Shown here piece by piece: positions 13,201 through 24,789 of a DNA stretch of 64,000 nt (the first letter of the stretch is position 1; each line of letters opens with the position of its first letter). A program made the position numbers and the translations under genes. Under the pieces are notes generated by a model that made no database searches, had not been told where the DNA came from, and saw only the letters and a program-made list of their open reading frames with translations. The stretch lies in NCBI GenBank assembly GCA_038380435.1, contig JAWZYU010000007.1, positions 26,453,001 through 26,517,000 on the forward strand, written 5' to 3'. Origin of the DNA: Ryuthela nishihirai (lineage: Eukaryota; Arthropoda; Arachnida; Araneae; Heptathelidae).

Positions 13201-13935
13201 TATTCTAGCTTCCTTAACTCTTTAAATACCGAACGAATCTTCAATATCTGAATTTTAATAGATTTGATTATGACGCATAAAATAAATGTAATGAAATGAA
13301 CATCGATTTTAGTAGTTTGCTTAATGATTACTTTAATATTTCACATTTTCGAATGCTTTTTATAAAACAATATTATTTTTGTTAAATATTCTAGCTTCCT
13401 TAACTCTTTAAATATTGAACGAATCTTGAATATCTAGACTTTAATAGATTTCATTATGATGCATATAATAAATGTAATAAAATTAACATGCACTTTAGTA
13501 GTTTGCTTAATGAGTACTTTAATATTTCACAATTTCGAATGCTTTTAATAAATCAATATTATCTATTGTTAAATATTCTAGCTTGCCTAACTCTTTAGAT
13601 ACTAAACGAATCTTGAATACCTATACTTTAATTGATTTGATTATGATGCATAAAATAAATGCAATAAAATAATCATGGATTTTAGTAGTTTGCTTAATGA
13701 TTGCTTCAATATTTCACAATTTCGAATGCTTTTAATAAAACAATATTATCTGTTGTTAAATATTCTAGCTTCCTTAACCCTTTAAATACTGAACGAATCT
13801 TGAATATCTAGACTTTAATAGAATTGAATTTGATCATTATTTTATCTTCAGTCATATTTTTCCACTAGATGCATACTTTAGAAATTACAAAGCTTCGAAT
13901 TTAGATTCCCATTAACACAACGGAAATTCTCTAAT
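10236..13935. mobile_element. Inverted-repeat element enclosing an 18-copy satellite
   Basis: The arm at about 10236-10430 is the diverged reverse complement of about 13745-13935. Matching blocks on the arm strand include AATATTCTAGCTTCC, AACTCTTTAAATACTGAA, TTTATCTTCAG, ATTTTTCCA, ATGCATA, CTTCGAA and TTAGATT. The inner part of each arm is a monomer of the satellite. So the left arm carries one inverted monomer and the right side carries 18 direct monomers. I infer a foldback-type or MITE-like element whose right arm expanded. No transposase is present and the target duplication is not clear. Confidence 0.65.
10490..13830. repeat. 187-bp satellite, 18 tandem copies
   Basis: The landmark CACAATTTCGAA (one copy reads CACATTTTCGAA) occurs 18 times, at 10536, 10723, 10910, 11097, 11284, 11471, 11658, 11845, 12032, 12219, 12406, 12594, 12781, 12968, 13155, 13342, 13528 and 13715. 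The period is 187 bp with two exceptions (188 and 186). Two main subtypes are interspersed: one with ACATGCACTTTAGTAGTTTCC and ATTACTCT, the other with ACATCG(A/G)TTTTAGTAG and ATTACTTT. This suggests blockwise amplification. The first and last copies are the most diverged, as expected at array edges. Confidence 0.97.
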
Positions 13936-14064
13936 GTTATTCCATTCAGTATCAATTAATAGGGTTGACACAAAGCAAAATATATCCTGTTGTTTTGCAA
14001 CCGTTCATGAAAATAATATAGTATAATAAAATAACATAATAAAATAATATATGTAATAAAATAA

Positions 14065-14086
14065 CTGCAGGGTATGTACCCTGCAG
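14065..14086. repeat. 22-bp palindrome
   Basis: CTGCAGGGTA-TG-TACCCTGCAG: a perfect 10-bp stem with a two-base centre in otherwise AT-rich DNA. Confidence 0.8.
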
Positions 14087-14713
14087 CTTCAAATATTCTA
14101 GTTATTTGAAATTTAATGCATTTAAATATACGTGTAAAATTGACAAATGTGAATAGTAATATCACTTTTAAATTTTGGCTCAACTGTTACAAATTCTGAC
14201 TCATCACGAAAGAGTAGATGAGTATATAAGGAAATTTACTGGATATTCGATTTTTAAAAAGCTGTATATATTTTGTTTCTCACGCAGAATTACCGCCAGA
14301 AAACCTCTGTTAATTGAGTCGATATTTTAATTACACATCATTAAAAAACATGTTCATTCAGGCAAAAATAAAAAATCGGAGCATATTATATTTCGATTTT
14401 TTATCAGTTTAACCCAAAACATGCTGACATGGCCAAAGTGTTTATTATTTATCATTTTAACCCAAAACATGCTGTGTTTAAAAACTACAAGTCAACAAAC
14501 AACTTGTTTAAAACAAACAAGTGTTCAATCGACACCGAAATTAATTAGAACTCATGCGTTAAAGTAAAATGTTTTTCTGCTGAACATATTCCGAATCTAG
14601 TCAACAATTTTCAATCTTTGGAAGTCCTGAGAGCATTATTTTTATGAGTATAGTTCAGTTATCAGTTTACAGTTTAAAAATTTCAGACATGATTGCTTAT
14701 GGAAATTAAATAC

Positions 14714-15258
14714 CTGAAACCAAATCTTCGTTACCGAAACTTTGCTTGATATGAAAAGCAAATATGTCCATATACTTTTTAGTTATTCTTTGACTTCCAC
14801 TCGAGTGTGTGTGCGGACATATTTCCTTCGTTAAGTTGTTCCCTCACATTTAGTAATCAGACCTGCAGTTCCCCGTCTCTACTGTCATTATTATTATTAT
14901 CAATAAGCACATATAATGTTTCACTTTGCATAAGTCTTCAAAACTACCTTTTTTAATACTGAAGATTATATTGAAACTTCTAATACTGAAGATATATTGA
15001 AACCCAAATTTAATGCTGAAGTCAAATCTTCGTTAGTGAAACTTTGCTTCATAACGAAAAAAAATATGCCCATCTACTTTTTAGTTAATCTCTGACTACC
15101 ACTCGAGTGTCTCTGTTGTGTCTGTGCGGACATATTTCATTCGTTAAGTTGTTCCTTCATATTAAGTAATCAGACCTGTTGTTCCCAGTCTCTATTGTCA
15201 TTATTATGATCAATAAATATATACAATATTTCGCTTTGCATAAGTCTTCAAAACTACC
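14714..15258. repeat. Diverged ~235-bp tandem duplication (period ~309)
   Basis: 14714-14947 and 15023-15258 share AAATCTTCGTTA, CCACTCGAGTGT, GTGCGGACATATTTC, TTCGTTAAGTTGTTCC, AGTAATCAGACCTG and CATAAGTCTTCAAAACTACC in the same order. The second copy has small insertions. Confidence 0.85.
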
Positions 15259-15418
15259 ATGACATTTTGAAGTTAATTGTTTGTTGCTAAATGAGCTTCT
15301 CCCATTTTTATTATTTATTTCGCAAAATGAATAAAATCGAACAAATTTAGGCCTCTGAAATTGTTGACTGTTGTAGCAAAGTTGACGTTAATTCAAATTA
15401 TGTAATTGAAAGTGAACG

Positions 15419-15557
15419 TAGCATAAAATTCATACCTTTGCTGACTGAAATGAGCTGTAAGGAGTCTATAAATAATAACATAACATAAAATTCATACATA
15501 AAATTCATACCTTTGATGACTGAAATGAGTTGTAAGGAGTCTACAAATAATAAAATT
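15419..15557. repeat. Short tandem duplication (~65 bp)
   Basis: ATAAAATTCATACCTTTG(C/A)TGACTGAAATGAG(C/T)TGTAAGGAGTCTA occurs twice, at about 15424 and 15494, with extra ATAAAATTCATAC words between the copies. Confidence 0.85.
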
Positions 15558-16340
15558 CATGACGAAATTCATTTTTGCAGACTACAAAAGTGGCATCAGA
15601 ATTCTACATCATAAATGCATTTATTCCATTGAATCTTTCTGACGAATATTTTTCAACTTAGAGACGAAATTCGAACTATTGCTCTGAAATGGGCTAGTGT
15701 GAAAAAACTATTTTGTGAGTTTCAAAGTGATTACTCCTTTTACTATCATACCTTTCCAAAACGGCTCACATTTTAAATGGACTCATCCAGTCAATGCTAT
15801 TGCTTTCTCTTAACTATCTTCTACCTGAAGTTTGTCAGGTATAGTAATGAAAGCGTTGTACGACTTTCAGACCATTAGGTGCAAAGAGATTTAGAAACCT
15901 GCGTCAACATTGGCCAAATAATTCTTTTTCATTAATTAATGACTAATTATTGTTAATTTTTAATTTTCAGTTTATTGTATATTATGCAGGAATTTTACAA
16001 AGGAAGATATAAATATTAATTTCCATATTATATATTTATGTTAATGGCACGCAACGTTTACTATTTAAGTTATGAGGAGGCCAAGTTTTAACTTAACTAG
16101 ATATATGAAACCTGGAGGTATCTGGTTGTCCCTTGGTTACGTTTGTAGTGACAATGTATTTTATGCTCTGGTGTTTGCTTTGTGCATTATTTTTGTACTT
16201 TATCTAGTATTAATATTTAAGCATTGTCCATTTTTACCAACCAAAGTAACAAACAGTCAATAACTAGCAGAGTAGTCATGTACAGCAAGAGTAAATTTTT
16301 CCCACAGTTCAATGTACATATATACATACATGTGCGTACA

Positions 16341-16402
16341 TACCCCCTCAAGCAGCTCCTTGACACGGAGGTCTGACAGAAGCCTTGTCAGTGTAGATGG
16401 CA
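16341..16402 (-). mobile_element. SINE-B 3' fragment
   Basis: Minus-strand remnant of the SINE-B tail: TACCCCCTCAAGCAGCTCCT, then an ACGGAGGTCTGACAG match. The tRNA-like head is absent. Confidence 0.7.
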
Positions 16403-17204
16403 GAATTTTGTGTAATTACATTTTCAGTGTCTTTTACAAGGCGCTGTACTTGGAGAAGTAACTTTTCAAAGGAAGGAAATGAGGTTCAATTATGCCGAAC
16501 GTTACCTTTCTTGATATCTAATTACAATTAGACTGAGCCACGCATCTTGCAGCTTTGTCGTCTTCCAAAGAGGCCACACCTTTCTATCTTCAGCTATTAA
16601 TAGTTCAGGAACCTGATGCTTTAGAAGAACTGTAATCATCTCTACTCAAATTGTAGCTCGCTTTAATTGATCCGTGTCGCCTCTTTTCTTATGGCATGTG
16701 CCTAAAAATAAAATCTCTAGCAGCGAACTTCTTTTTGTGGAAAATAATCTTCTAGTCAAGTGTCTATACATACATCAACGGAGACTTTCGCGTGCAGGAA
16801 AAATCTTGTTTCTTTGATGTCTCCTGCTTCTCTATCGAATTCTCCTCTCCTGACCATTTCCTTGTCTTTTTTCAATAAAAAATATGAATTACCGACTCTT
16901 TTCTAAGGGAATAAAAAAACTCATTTTCGAAGAATGTAATATTTTACTTTTACTTCTTTTCTTACTTCGTTTCTTTCATATATTTTTGATTGATCAACGT
17001 TTCTCTACACCACAAATATTACCCAATGTTAAATAATTTCGTAATCATTATGAGGAATGTGGGCACAAAGTTTTAGAACCATTAAACAAAGTTCACGTAC
17101 TACAAACATTCACGTTTGCGAACTACTAAAGAAAATACTTCACATTTTGATCAGCTAAAGAAAGTTCACTTCGTTAATAAATATTTCGTTATCATCATTA
17201 TTAT

Positions 17205-17975
17205 TCAAACTGTGGAACGGAAATTTCTATTGAATCTGAATTTCTATTCAAACTTTTGAACGGGGATTTCTATTTATTCTGAATTTCTATTGAAACTGTG
17301 GAACGTCAATATTTATTGACTCTGAATTTCTATTCAAACTGTGGAACGTGAATTCCTACTGTTTCTCAATTTCTACTCAAAGTGTGGGACGGAAATTTCT
17401 ATTGACTCTGAATTTCTATTCAAACTTTGGAACGGGAATTTCTATTGAAATTGTGAAACGAGAATTTCTGTTGAAACTGTGGAACGAGAATTTCTATTGA
17501 CTCTGAATTTCTATTCAAACTGCAACGTGAATTTCCGTTGACTCTGAATTCCTATTCAAACTGTGGAACGTGAATTTCTATTGCTTCTGAATTTCTATCG
17601 ACTCTGAATTTATATTGAAACTGTTGAACTTGAATTTCTATTCAAACTGTAGAACGTGAATTTCTATGGTCTCTGAATTTCTATTCAAACTGTAGAACGT
17701 GAATTTCTATGGGCTCTGAATTTCTATTCAAACTGTGGAACGTGAAAATCTATTGATTCTGAATTTCTAGTCAAACTGTGGAACGTGAAAATCTATTGAT
17801 TCTGAATTTCTATTCCAACTGTGGAACGTGAATTTCTATTGTCTCTGAATTTCTATTCAAACTGTGGAACGGAAATTTCTATTGACTCTGAATTTCTATT
17901 CAAACTGTGGAACGGAAATTTCTATTGACTCTGAATTCCTATTCAAACTTTGAAAAGGGAATTTCTATTGAATCC
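17205..17975. repeat. 43-bp minisatellite, ~17 units
   Basis: The unit is TGTGGAACGTGAATTTCTAT plus TGACTCTGAATTTCTATTCAAAC. Each unit contains two related halves sharing GAATTTCTAT, so it arose from an older ~20-bp repeat. Some units lack a half. Confidence 0.93.
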
Positions 17976-18046
17976 GTGAAATGTGAATCTCTAGTTAAAA
18001 ACGATCGGCTCTCTTTCAGTTATAATCTTCACTTTACTATTATTTT

Positions 18047-18425
18047 GGAGGCGGGAGTGTCTCAGTCGATAGCGCGTCATGCTCGTAATCTGCAGTTCTT
18101 AGGTTCTGTTTCCAGCTGTACCAGCGTTGAGATTCGTATCTATTAAATCTTCACCCTCCTCTCGTTCAAAAAGGGGACACCGATGGGCTTGGAAATATCG
18201 CTACTCCTTGGATGGGACCTGAAGCCGTGGGTTGTGTGCAGGAGAGCCATACCCTTTGCACGTTAAAGAACACTTTGGATGGCTTTGACTGGAGAATTCC
18301 ATCTTGTCACCTAACGGCTGCCCAATGGGTCCCCTTCTCTGAGACCTTGGGACCTTTGTGACCTGGCCATTTAGCTCATTATGCGCAAAAAAGTGCCGCT
18401 CAGAAGTATTGTAAAACCATCCAAT
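18047..18425 (+). mobile_element. SINE-A copy
   Basis: Near full length. It has a tRNA-like head with B box (GGTTCTGTTTCC, degraded), then the family body: GGGGACACCGATGGGCTTGG, GATGGGAC, GTTAAAGAACAC, GACCTGGCCATTTAG, AAAAAAGTGCCGCTCAGAAG. It lies inside the GPCR intron. Confidence 0.85.
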
Positions 18426-19032
18426 TATTATTTTGTATAACATGCAAGGATATGACATGCATTTAAGAAATCACGTTTCAAAAGTCAGTTGAAGGAGCAA
18501 CCACAATAGTTCACTTTCCATACATATATATTTAGTTCATTATTTTAGATTATATTAATAATCTTTTTATATTAATTTTTTATATTTTTTATTTATCTCT
18601 TTTAACAACTGATTCAGTTACCAAAAAATATTTTTAACAACTTGTTAGAAAGGATTTTTAGACACAACCACGTGTATGGCAGCAATGAACTACAGGTCAA
18701 GAATGTGTTTTAAAACACTAAGGATAGTTCACGTGCCCCAGTTTCTGAATTACTAAACAACTTCATGTAAGAATGTTTAAAATACCCAAGGATAATTCAT
18801 GTATCAAAATTTTAGAATTACTAAAAACCTTCACGTTAAAATGTTTTAAAAACAATTAGGACAACTCACGTTTCACAGTTTCGGAATCAAAGGAAATTTC
18901 ACATTACACTGTTTCAAAATATTAAGGAAAATTCACGTTGCACAGTTTCTCAATGACAGTAAATTTCACCTAGCACTATGTCAAAACAGTGAGGAAAATT
19001 CCCACAGTTTCTGAATGCAAGGAAAATGTCTC

Positions 19033-19232
19033 TAGCCGTGGCCTGTGGCCGAGTGGTTTTCGCGCTTGGCTACTGATCTAAGGGACCTGGGTTCGAGTCC
19101 CTGGTAAGGTATGGATATTCGTGTTGTTTTTCTGTTCAGGTCCTGCCATCCTCACAGACCTTCTACTATAGCATATAAACTGACAGGCTCCTTTCAGACC
19201 TGTGTGGCAAGCAGCTGCTTGAGGGGGTATTT
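19033..19232 (+). mobile_element. SINE-B copy (most complete head)
   Basis: Starts GTGGCCTGTGGCCGAGTGG (pol III A-box-like) and carries the B box GGTTCGAGTCC. The body reads TCCTGCCATCCTCACAGACC, ATATAAACTGACAGGCTCC, TGTGGCAAGCAGCTGCTTGA and GGGGGTATTTATT. It defines the second tRNA-headed SINE family of the window. Confidence 0.88.
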
Positions 19233-19609
19233 ATTGATTCTTATATTTTGCATCAAAGCACTAAGGAAAGTTCACTAACATTTTCCGAATTACCAAAAAT
19301 AGCTGACGTATAAATATTACAGAGGTACTAAGCAAAGTCCATGTACCACAATTATTAAAACACGCGTTTATATGTTGAACCGTAGAAAATTAGATCAAAA
19401 TGTATGATCTCTAAATGGATACTTACGTATCCGATTAGAGATCATATATTAGTTATTCACAGTCTCTGAAATTAAAAGAATTACGTCATGTTTAACTCTA
19501 ATATATCTATCATTTTCAATTTTTGAACTTTAAGAGTAGAAAAATGTTTTAATTGTATACTTTATCTGTTACATTAGTAACATTTTAAATCACAGCACTT
19601 CATAGTAAC

Positions 19610-19957
19610 AACATTTTGAACACTGTTATGCTGTAGATCAACGTAAGCATAGAGTAAATTTGTGTTGAGCAGGATGGGATCTTAACCCATGATCTCCTGA
19701 TGACCTATCAACTCTTTCATGACCAGGGAACCTGACATGTAGTCACCTGTTGACCAGAGCACCTGACATGCCGGCACCTGATGACAAGAGCATCTGACAT
19801 GTCAGCACCTGATGAACAAGGAACCGACATGCCAGCACCTGATGACCAAAGCATCTGAAATGTCATCAGGAGGTCATGGATTCAGATCCCATCAGGCTAA
19901 AAATAATTTCCCTCTGTGCCCATGCTGACCTACAACATAATAGTGTTAAAAAAGTTC
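19610..19957. mobile_element. Inverted-repeat element with internal ~32-bp tandem repeat
   Basis: The left arm (19610-19707) is the imperfect reverse complement of 19861-19957: TGATCTCCTGATGACC against GTCATCAGGAGGTCATGG, GATGGGATC against GATCCCATC, and ACACTGTTATG against CATAATAGTGTT. Between them lie about five units of GCACCTGATGACCA(A/G)AGCA TCTGACATG. Both arms place GGATTCAGATCCC or GGGTTAAGATCCC, which resembles a pol III B box, facing outward. Confidence 0.6.
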
Positions 19958-20052
19958 TTAATATTTTAATTATATTACCACGTAGATAAACCACTTGCTG
20001 ATGTTTATTAAACGAATATTAGTAACTATCTTTGCAGTAATTTTAATTCTAG

Positions 20053-20690
20053 ATGATATGAATCGAGAGCAGAGGTTCCGGGGTCGACTTCGCCTTCGTC
20101 GTTCCGACATCGCACACATCGAGAGGGCTCGAACCAGGACCTTAAAGATGACCATCATTATCGTGTTGGCTTTCTTCTGGTGCTGGACTCCATATGTCGT
20201 CATGGTGCTGTGGTATCTCTTCGATCCTGAATCTGCAGAGAAAGTAGATTCTCGCCTTCAGTCTTCTCTCTTCATGTTTGCAGTGTCCAATTCGTGTGTA
20301 AATCCTCTAGTGTACGGTAGCTACGCCCTGAACTTCAAAAAAGTACTCCAGCGATGTTTGTGTCGTTCAAAGTGCCCCGTTGTCCACAAACCTTCCTATA
20401 ATAATACTATCACTTCAGCAACAACCAAGATACAGGCTAATACTTGTAAAGAGGTAGCTATCGCTACATCACCAAAAGCGTGTATAAACTGTCGCCCAGT
20501 TAATGTTACACTGAAAATGAATGGGAACCGGGATTTTCCCACATTACTAGATGATGGTTCATCACCTTTTAATGAAAATGAGAGTGGATTCAGGGGTAGC
20601 TACTCCAATATTTCCACCAGGACTTGCGTGGTTAGATCACATTACTCAAATGAAAGGCTAACTCCTGTATTCTATAGTATCGGACCTTAG
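20053..20690 (+). CDS. Terminal coding exon of the peptide GPCR (ICL3-TM6-TM7-C-tail)
   Basis: Begins after AATTCTAG in phase 1 and runs 638 bp to TAG, adding about 211 residues. Residues 13-34 of the exon ([20 protein letters not shown]) form the basic end of loop 3 with the family signature IERAR.RTLKMTI. TM6 carries FFWCWTPY at about 41-48, the class A CWxPY rotamer-switch motif. Loop 3 on the outside reads [16 protein letters not shown]7 has [15 protein letters not shown], the family form of NPxxY. After helix 8 a cysteine cluster (CLCRSKC) is a likely palmitoylation site, followed by a ~110-residue Ser/Thr-rich tail. These features match AKH, ACP, corazonin and GnRH receptors. Subtype needs a phylogeny. 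An open frame continues upstream to 19995, but it crosses the splice acceptor and should not be used as a start. Confidence 0.9.
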
Positions 20691-21040
20691 AGTGATAAGA
20701 ATAGTGAAATTCTTATCTATAACCACTCGTCAATCAGAGTAGTGCAAAACGACGCTCAGAACTAACAGTGCTTCTGTTAATGATGCTAGATTAATGTTCA
20801 AAAGACTGGTAAATGCGAAATGAACCATTATTAACGGTGTATAAAGCAAGAGGAAAAAATTTATCCTTCTCCTAATTAAGCCTATTTATTCACATAATCT
20901 TAAGTAAAATTTTAAATACAGATTCTCTATCGGAATACTTTGGTACTGTACTACTTAAACCAATTATGAACTGAGTTTTAATAACTTCACAGTTTATTAT
21001 GAAATTATACGCACTTCATGCCTTTATGACTGCTAACACT
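20691..21040 (+). other. Probable start of the GPCR 3' UTR
   Basis: AT-rich non-coding sequence directly after the stop codon. There is no AATAAA here; the first one I find downstream is at 21757-21762, beyond a SINE-A copy. The mRNA end is therefore unknown, and the SINE could lie in the 3' UTR. Confidence 0.4.
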
Positions 21041-21398
21041 ATGGGGTGCGGTTGGATAAATCGTTAGCGCGCCTGGCCTATAATTCGCATCTCCAATGTT
21101 CGAATCCCACATGTACCAGAGTTGAGATTTATCTTCTTTAAACCCTAAACCAGTCCCCGATCAGAAAGGGGACACCAATGGGCTATGAAAAGTTGCAGTC
21201 CGTCGGATGGGACATTAAGCGATGTCGTTCTGTTCATAAGAACCATACCTAGTGCTCGTCAGAGAACATGTTCGGTGGCCTTGACGAGAAGCTTCCATCT
21301 GTCTCCTAAGAACTACACAATGGATACACTTCTCCCAATTTTCTCTGAGTCCTTGTGACCTGGCCATTTAGTCCACTGCGTGCATGATATCGTAGCTC
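21041..21398 (+). mobile_element. SINE-A copy, old and diverged
   Basis: Head TAGCGCGCCTGGCC and B-box-like TGTTCGAATCCC, then GGGGACACCAATGGGCT, GGATGGGACATTAAGC, CTTGACGAGAAGCTTCCATC and GTGACCTGGCCATTTAGTCC. Many substitutions mark an older insertion. Confidence 0.8.
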
Positions 21399-24300
21399 AG
21401 ATTGAAAATAATCCGTCTAAACCAATACTAACTCTAGGAGATGTATGTGTAGATTTTTTCCCCTTGCTTAAAGTATGATGGGAAATCAACAGATATCTGT
21501 AACTTGCTTGACTTTTTCGACTATAGCATGACTATTTTATAATGATTTAAATTCAGCAATTTCTGCTCAAATAACTCAATAGCTTAATAGTGTAGTGTTT
21601 TGAAAGCTATCTATATGTACCTTTACTGCCTATGAAATAACTATGTAGTAAGCGCTTTTTTTTACCAGCTTATATTTTATCAGCAACTTCATGCAGGTTA
21701 CAGTATCATATTTTCATTAAGCTGAATTATTTTCATGATTGAAAATGTAAATTAGTAATAAAGAATGAAATATGAATATAATAAGAAAAAATAATAATAT
21801 TAATATACATGGACATTATTCTTTAAGGAAATCAACTGTTCATCAATAAAAATACGATATTTTTATGAAGGCTCAAAACTCAATGAAACACTTAGATCTA
21901 AATGTTGTTGTTGTTTTTATACTCAAGAACATATATATTTTTTATCCAGAGATTTGAAAGACTCGAAAATATCGTTTCAGATCTTAAATTACATCATCAA
22001 ATATTACATCAAAAATTGGTACTAAATCGTGTTCTACTTTTATTTTCATATATTTAAGCACTTCCTCTACAATATAATAAAACTGTAAATGTTTTAAGAT
22101 ATTAAAACATTTACAAACTCTAAAAAGTTAAAACCTTCGCTCAGATTAGAAACGCTATGTGCTCATATTCGGTGTTCACATTCAATATGGTGTTCCGTAC
22201 CTATAGGGCATTGCCCCTTTCACTTGTTCCACCCATTACCCTTATTTTACGAGTTCTTATATTTAGGGAATACCGACTTACCAATCACGACGTCTTATGA
22301 AGTCGGAATGAAAGCACACTGATAAAGGATTACACCTTCAATACGATTAAAAACAGTCGTTTACTCTTACCATATTACTAAACAGAGGCTCACAACAGTT
22401 ATCCGGTGGCTCCCCTGCCCCTAACCTTCTCGGAGCCCTTGTGACCTGGCCATTTAGCCCACTTTTTTTTTTGGGGGGGGGGGGGAAATGCCGCTAGGTG
22501 TAAAACAACCCAACCGTGGACCTTACTCTCCCCCTTTAAATTTCATTTTTTCAATTCCCTACTCCACTTCATCAATCTATCTTCTTTTCAGTCCTCTTCT
22601 CTTTCTTTAAATTTATGTGTTTCGTTCTCCCCCTTCACTTTTTCCAAGTATTCTTTTCCCTCTTAGTTCTCTTCTCCTCACGAAAATGGTCATAATTGTC
22701 CTTGCGCCATAAACATCCCCAATCAAATAGTCAACGTGATCAAAACTTTTTTATCTTATTTTTCCTTATATAAATTGAAACAATTTTCGGTATTTCTATC
22801 CTAATATTAGGCTTTTTTTTGGCATACTCTCCTTCATTTTATCCATCCATCTTCTCTCCCCCCCCGCCAATTTCTTTTTAGCATTTCGTCTCTTTCTACA
22901 ACCATTCATCTTCTCAACCTCCCTTTTTAAGGGTTATTCATGCTTTTCTTTAGCCATCTCCTTTCTTTAATTCTTCTCACATAACCACACGATCAAGTTC
23001 CTGGTTTTCAAATTTTTTGTATTGTATTTTCTTTTCCACTTTCTGTAACGCAAATCTATGACGTGTCATACATTACGAGTCGCTGCAAAGCAAGAAAAAA
23101 ATCGAAAATAGGAAAGTCGAAAGATAGGATAAAGTCATCAAAATAAAGAACTAACCAAAAGGGAAGAACACCAAAATTTGATATTATATATTTTATTGAA
23201 TATATATTTATATACAATCACCTTTACCTTTCTCACTAATGCTAAAAACTCTAAACCTTCTTAGGTTAAACCTTCTTAAATCTTCTTAGCATCCACTTTA
23301 TTGGTTTATCCAATACGGCATTTAAGATACAATCTCTAATACACTGCCTATCGTGGCACGTTCGTGGGAAATCGACAATTAGGTTAAAAATATGAAATAC
23401 AACTACTGATCTATAAGGAATTCGATCACCCATAGTTTTATGTATCATTCAATATATATTTATATCACAGCCACTGTATTACAGGTACAAAAAATCAGAT
23501 GTTTCTTCTACTGAAACGTCTGAAATCTATATAGCAGTGCTTACCAACCTATTTGAAAGCACGTCCAAGCAATCCCTCCTATAATAGAAGGCTTTACAAC
23601 TACGTTATGACGTCAGCATAGCTACTCTTACTATTTACACTTTTCTTATATATTTATTTCTGTTATATATCTTTATATTCGTTTATTTACAAATATATCT
23701 TTTTTTAGAAAAAAATATTCGTATGTGTTATCATTACCATAATGCTAATATATATATATATACGCATATTTTTTCTAAATAATGTATATTTATAAATATA
23801 AATTATAAAAATTAGTTTTAAAATTTACCAGTATAATAATAGAAATTAAAATTTATATAAATATAAAAATAAATTTTTTTTTAGTTTTAAGTTGATGTCA
23901 TAATTTAGATTCTGTTGTAAGGGGTGATGTACTAGCCACCTAGATACACCGGGTCCGGACAGTACATTAACAGAAAAAGCAGTGTTCAAATATCTAAAGG
24001 TTTTTCAATTAAAATGTTATATTCTCAAAAATCATTTAGTAGTTATTTACTTTTAATTAATTCTAAAATAGTCAGTAATATTTAAAGAAAATTGCAGAAA
24101 GCAAATTATCTTCTCTTGTATTATGCTAATTAAATAGTTGCAGTTAAATTTTAGAAAAATCCAATCACTTTAAACTTTACTCATATTCAGTTTCATTCGT
24201 TTGTTCGATGGCTGCTCGGACCCATTGTATTGAGTTAGCTCTGACACGACACAATTTTTAAAATCTAAAATTGTCGCGAAACCCGAGGGGAGATAAACAT

Positions 24301-24789
24301 GCATAGCTCTTTAAAAAAAATAATTATCCACTTCATTTGTTAATATAATTGGGTATTATTTAAATCAATGAATATTATGTATATATATTATATATTCATC
24401 CGACAAGAGGGGCCAGCTAAAATATAAAGTATATGTATCAGTCAATGATATAGAATAGGGTGATGAACACGTTGCGTAAAGATAAATATTTCGCGGTACA
24501 CTGGAAATTCTTCAGCGGAACACCTGAAGCATTTTCAAGGTATACCAATTTTGAAGTTCTGCTCTCGAAAGTCGTAATGTCGCTAAAAATATGCGTCCAT
24601 TAATATGTCATTTCTATAGCACTGAAAAGAGTAAGAAAATTTAAGTTTCACTTATGATTGTTTTTGATTAATTGAATTATAATTTTGTAATTAAAAACTA
24701 AACAAAAACTTTATTCCTACTTGAAATCACAGTTAAAACAAACATACAAAAATATAAATTATGCCACTTTCTCTGTTAATATATATATA
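21399..24789. other. AT-rich intergenic stretch without a recognised gene
   Basis: No reading frame here looks like a protein I know. Visible items are a palindrome at about 22087-22116 (GTAAATGTTTTAA mirrored), a poly-T/poly-G run at 22465-22486, a SINE-A fragment at 22404-22514 and pyrimidine-rich sequence at 22520-22990. Confidence 0.6.
22404..22514 (+). mobile_element. SINE-A 3' fragment
   Basis: Only the tail survives: ACCTTCTCGGAGCC, TTGTGACCTGGCCATTTAGC, then AAATGCCGCTAGG and GTAAAACAACCCAACC. It is interrupted by a T9-G12 run. Confidence 0.75.

Larger units (their letters stand above)
3176..20052 (+). other. Long phase-1 GPCR intron, rich in repeats
   Basis: It starts GTAAAT after the exon ending ..DTE+G and ends with TTTTAATTCTAG before the last coding exon, so the split codon reads GAT. 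It contains no other convincing exon. It holds two minisatellites, an ITR-enclosed satellite, an hAT-like MITE, several SINEs and small palindromes, listed separately. Stretches such as 4900-5560, 5850-7400, 8600-10230, 13940-14700 and 15600-17200 are AT-rich and show no recognisable gene. Confidence 0.8.

Noticed and set aside
10490..13830. CRISPR-like or regulatory repeat array
   Set aside because: The units are contiguous 187-bp monomers with no spacers, in a eukaryotic intron; this is satellite DNA.
19995..20052. Start codon of a short intronless GPCR-like gene at 19995
   Set aside because: The residues before 20053 do not match the receptor family, and an AG acceptor with the correct phase lies at 20051-20052.
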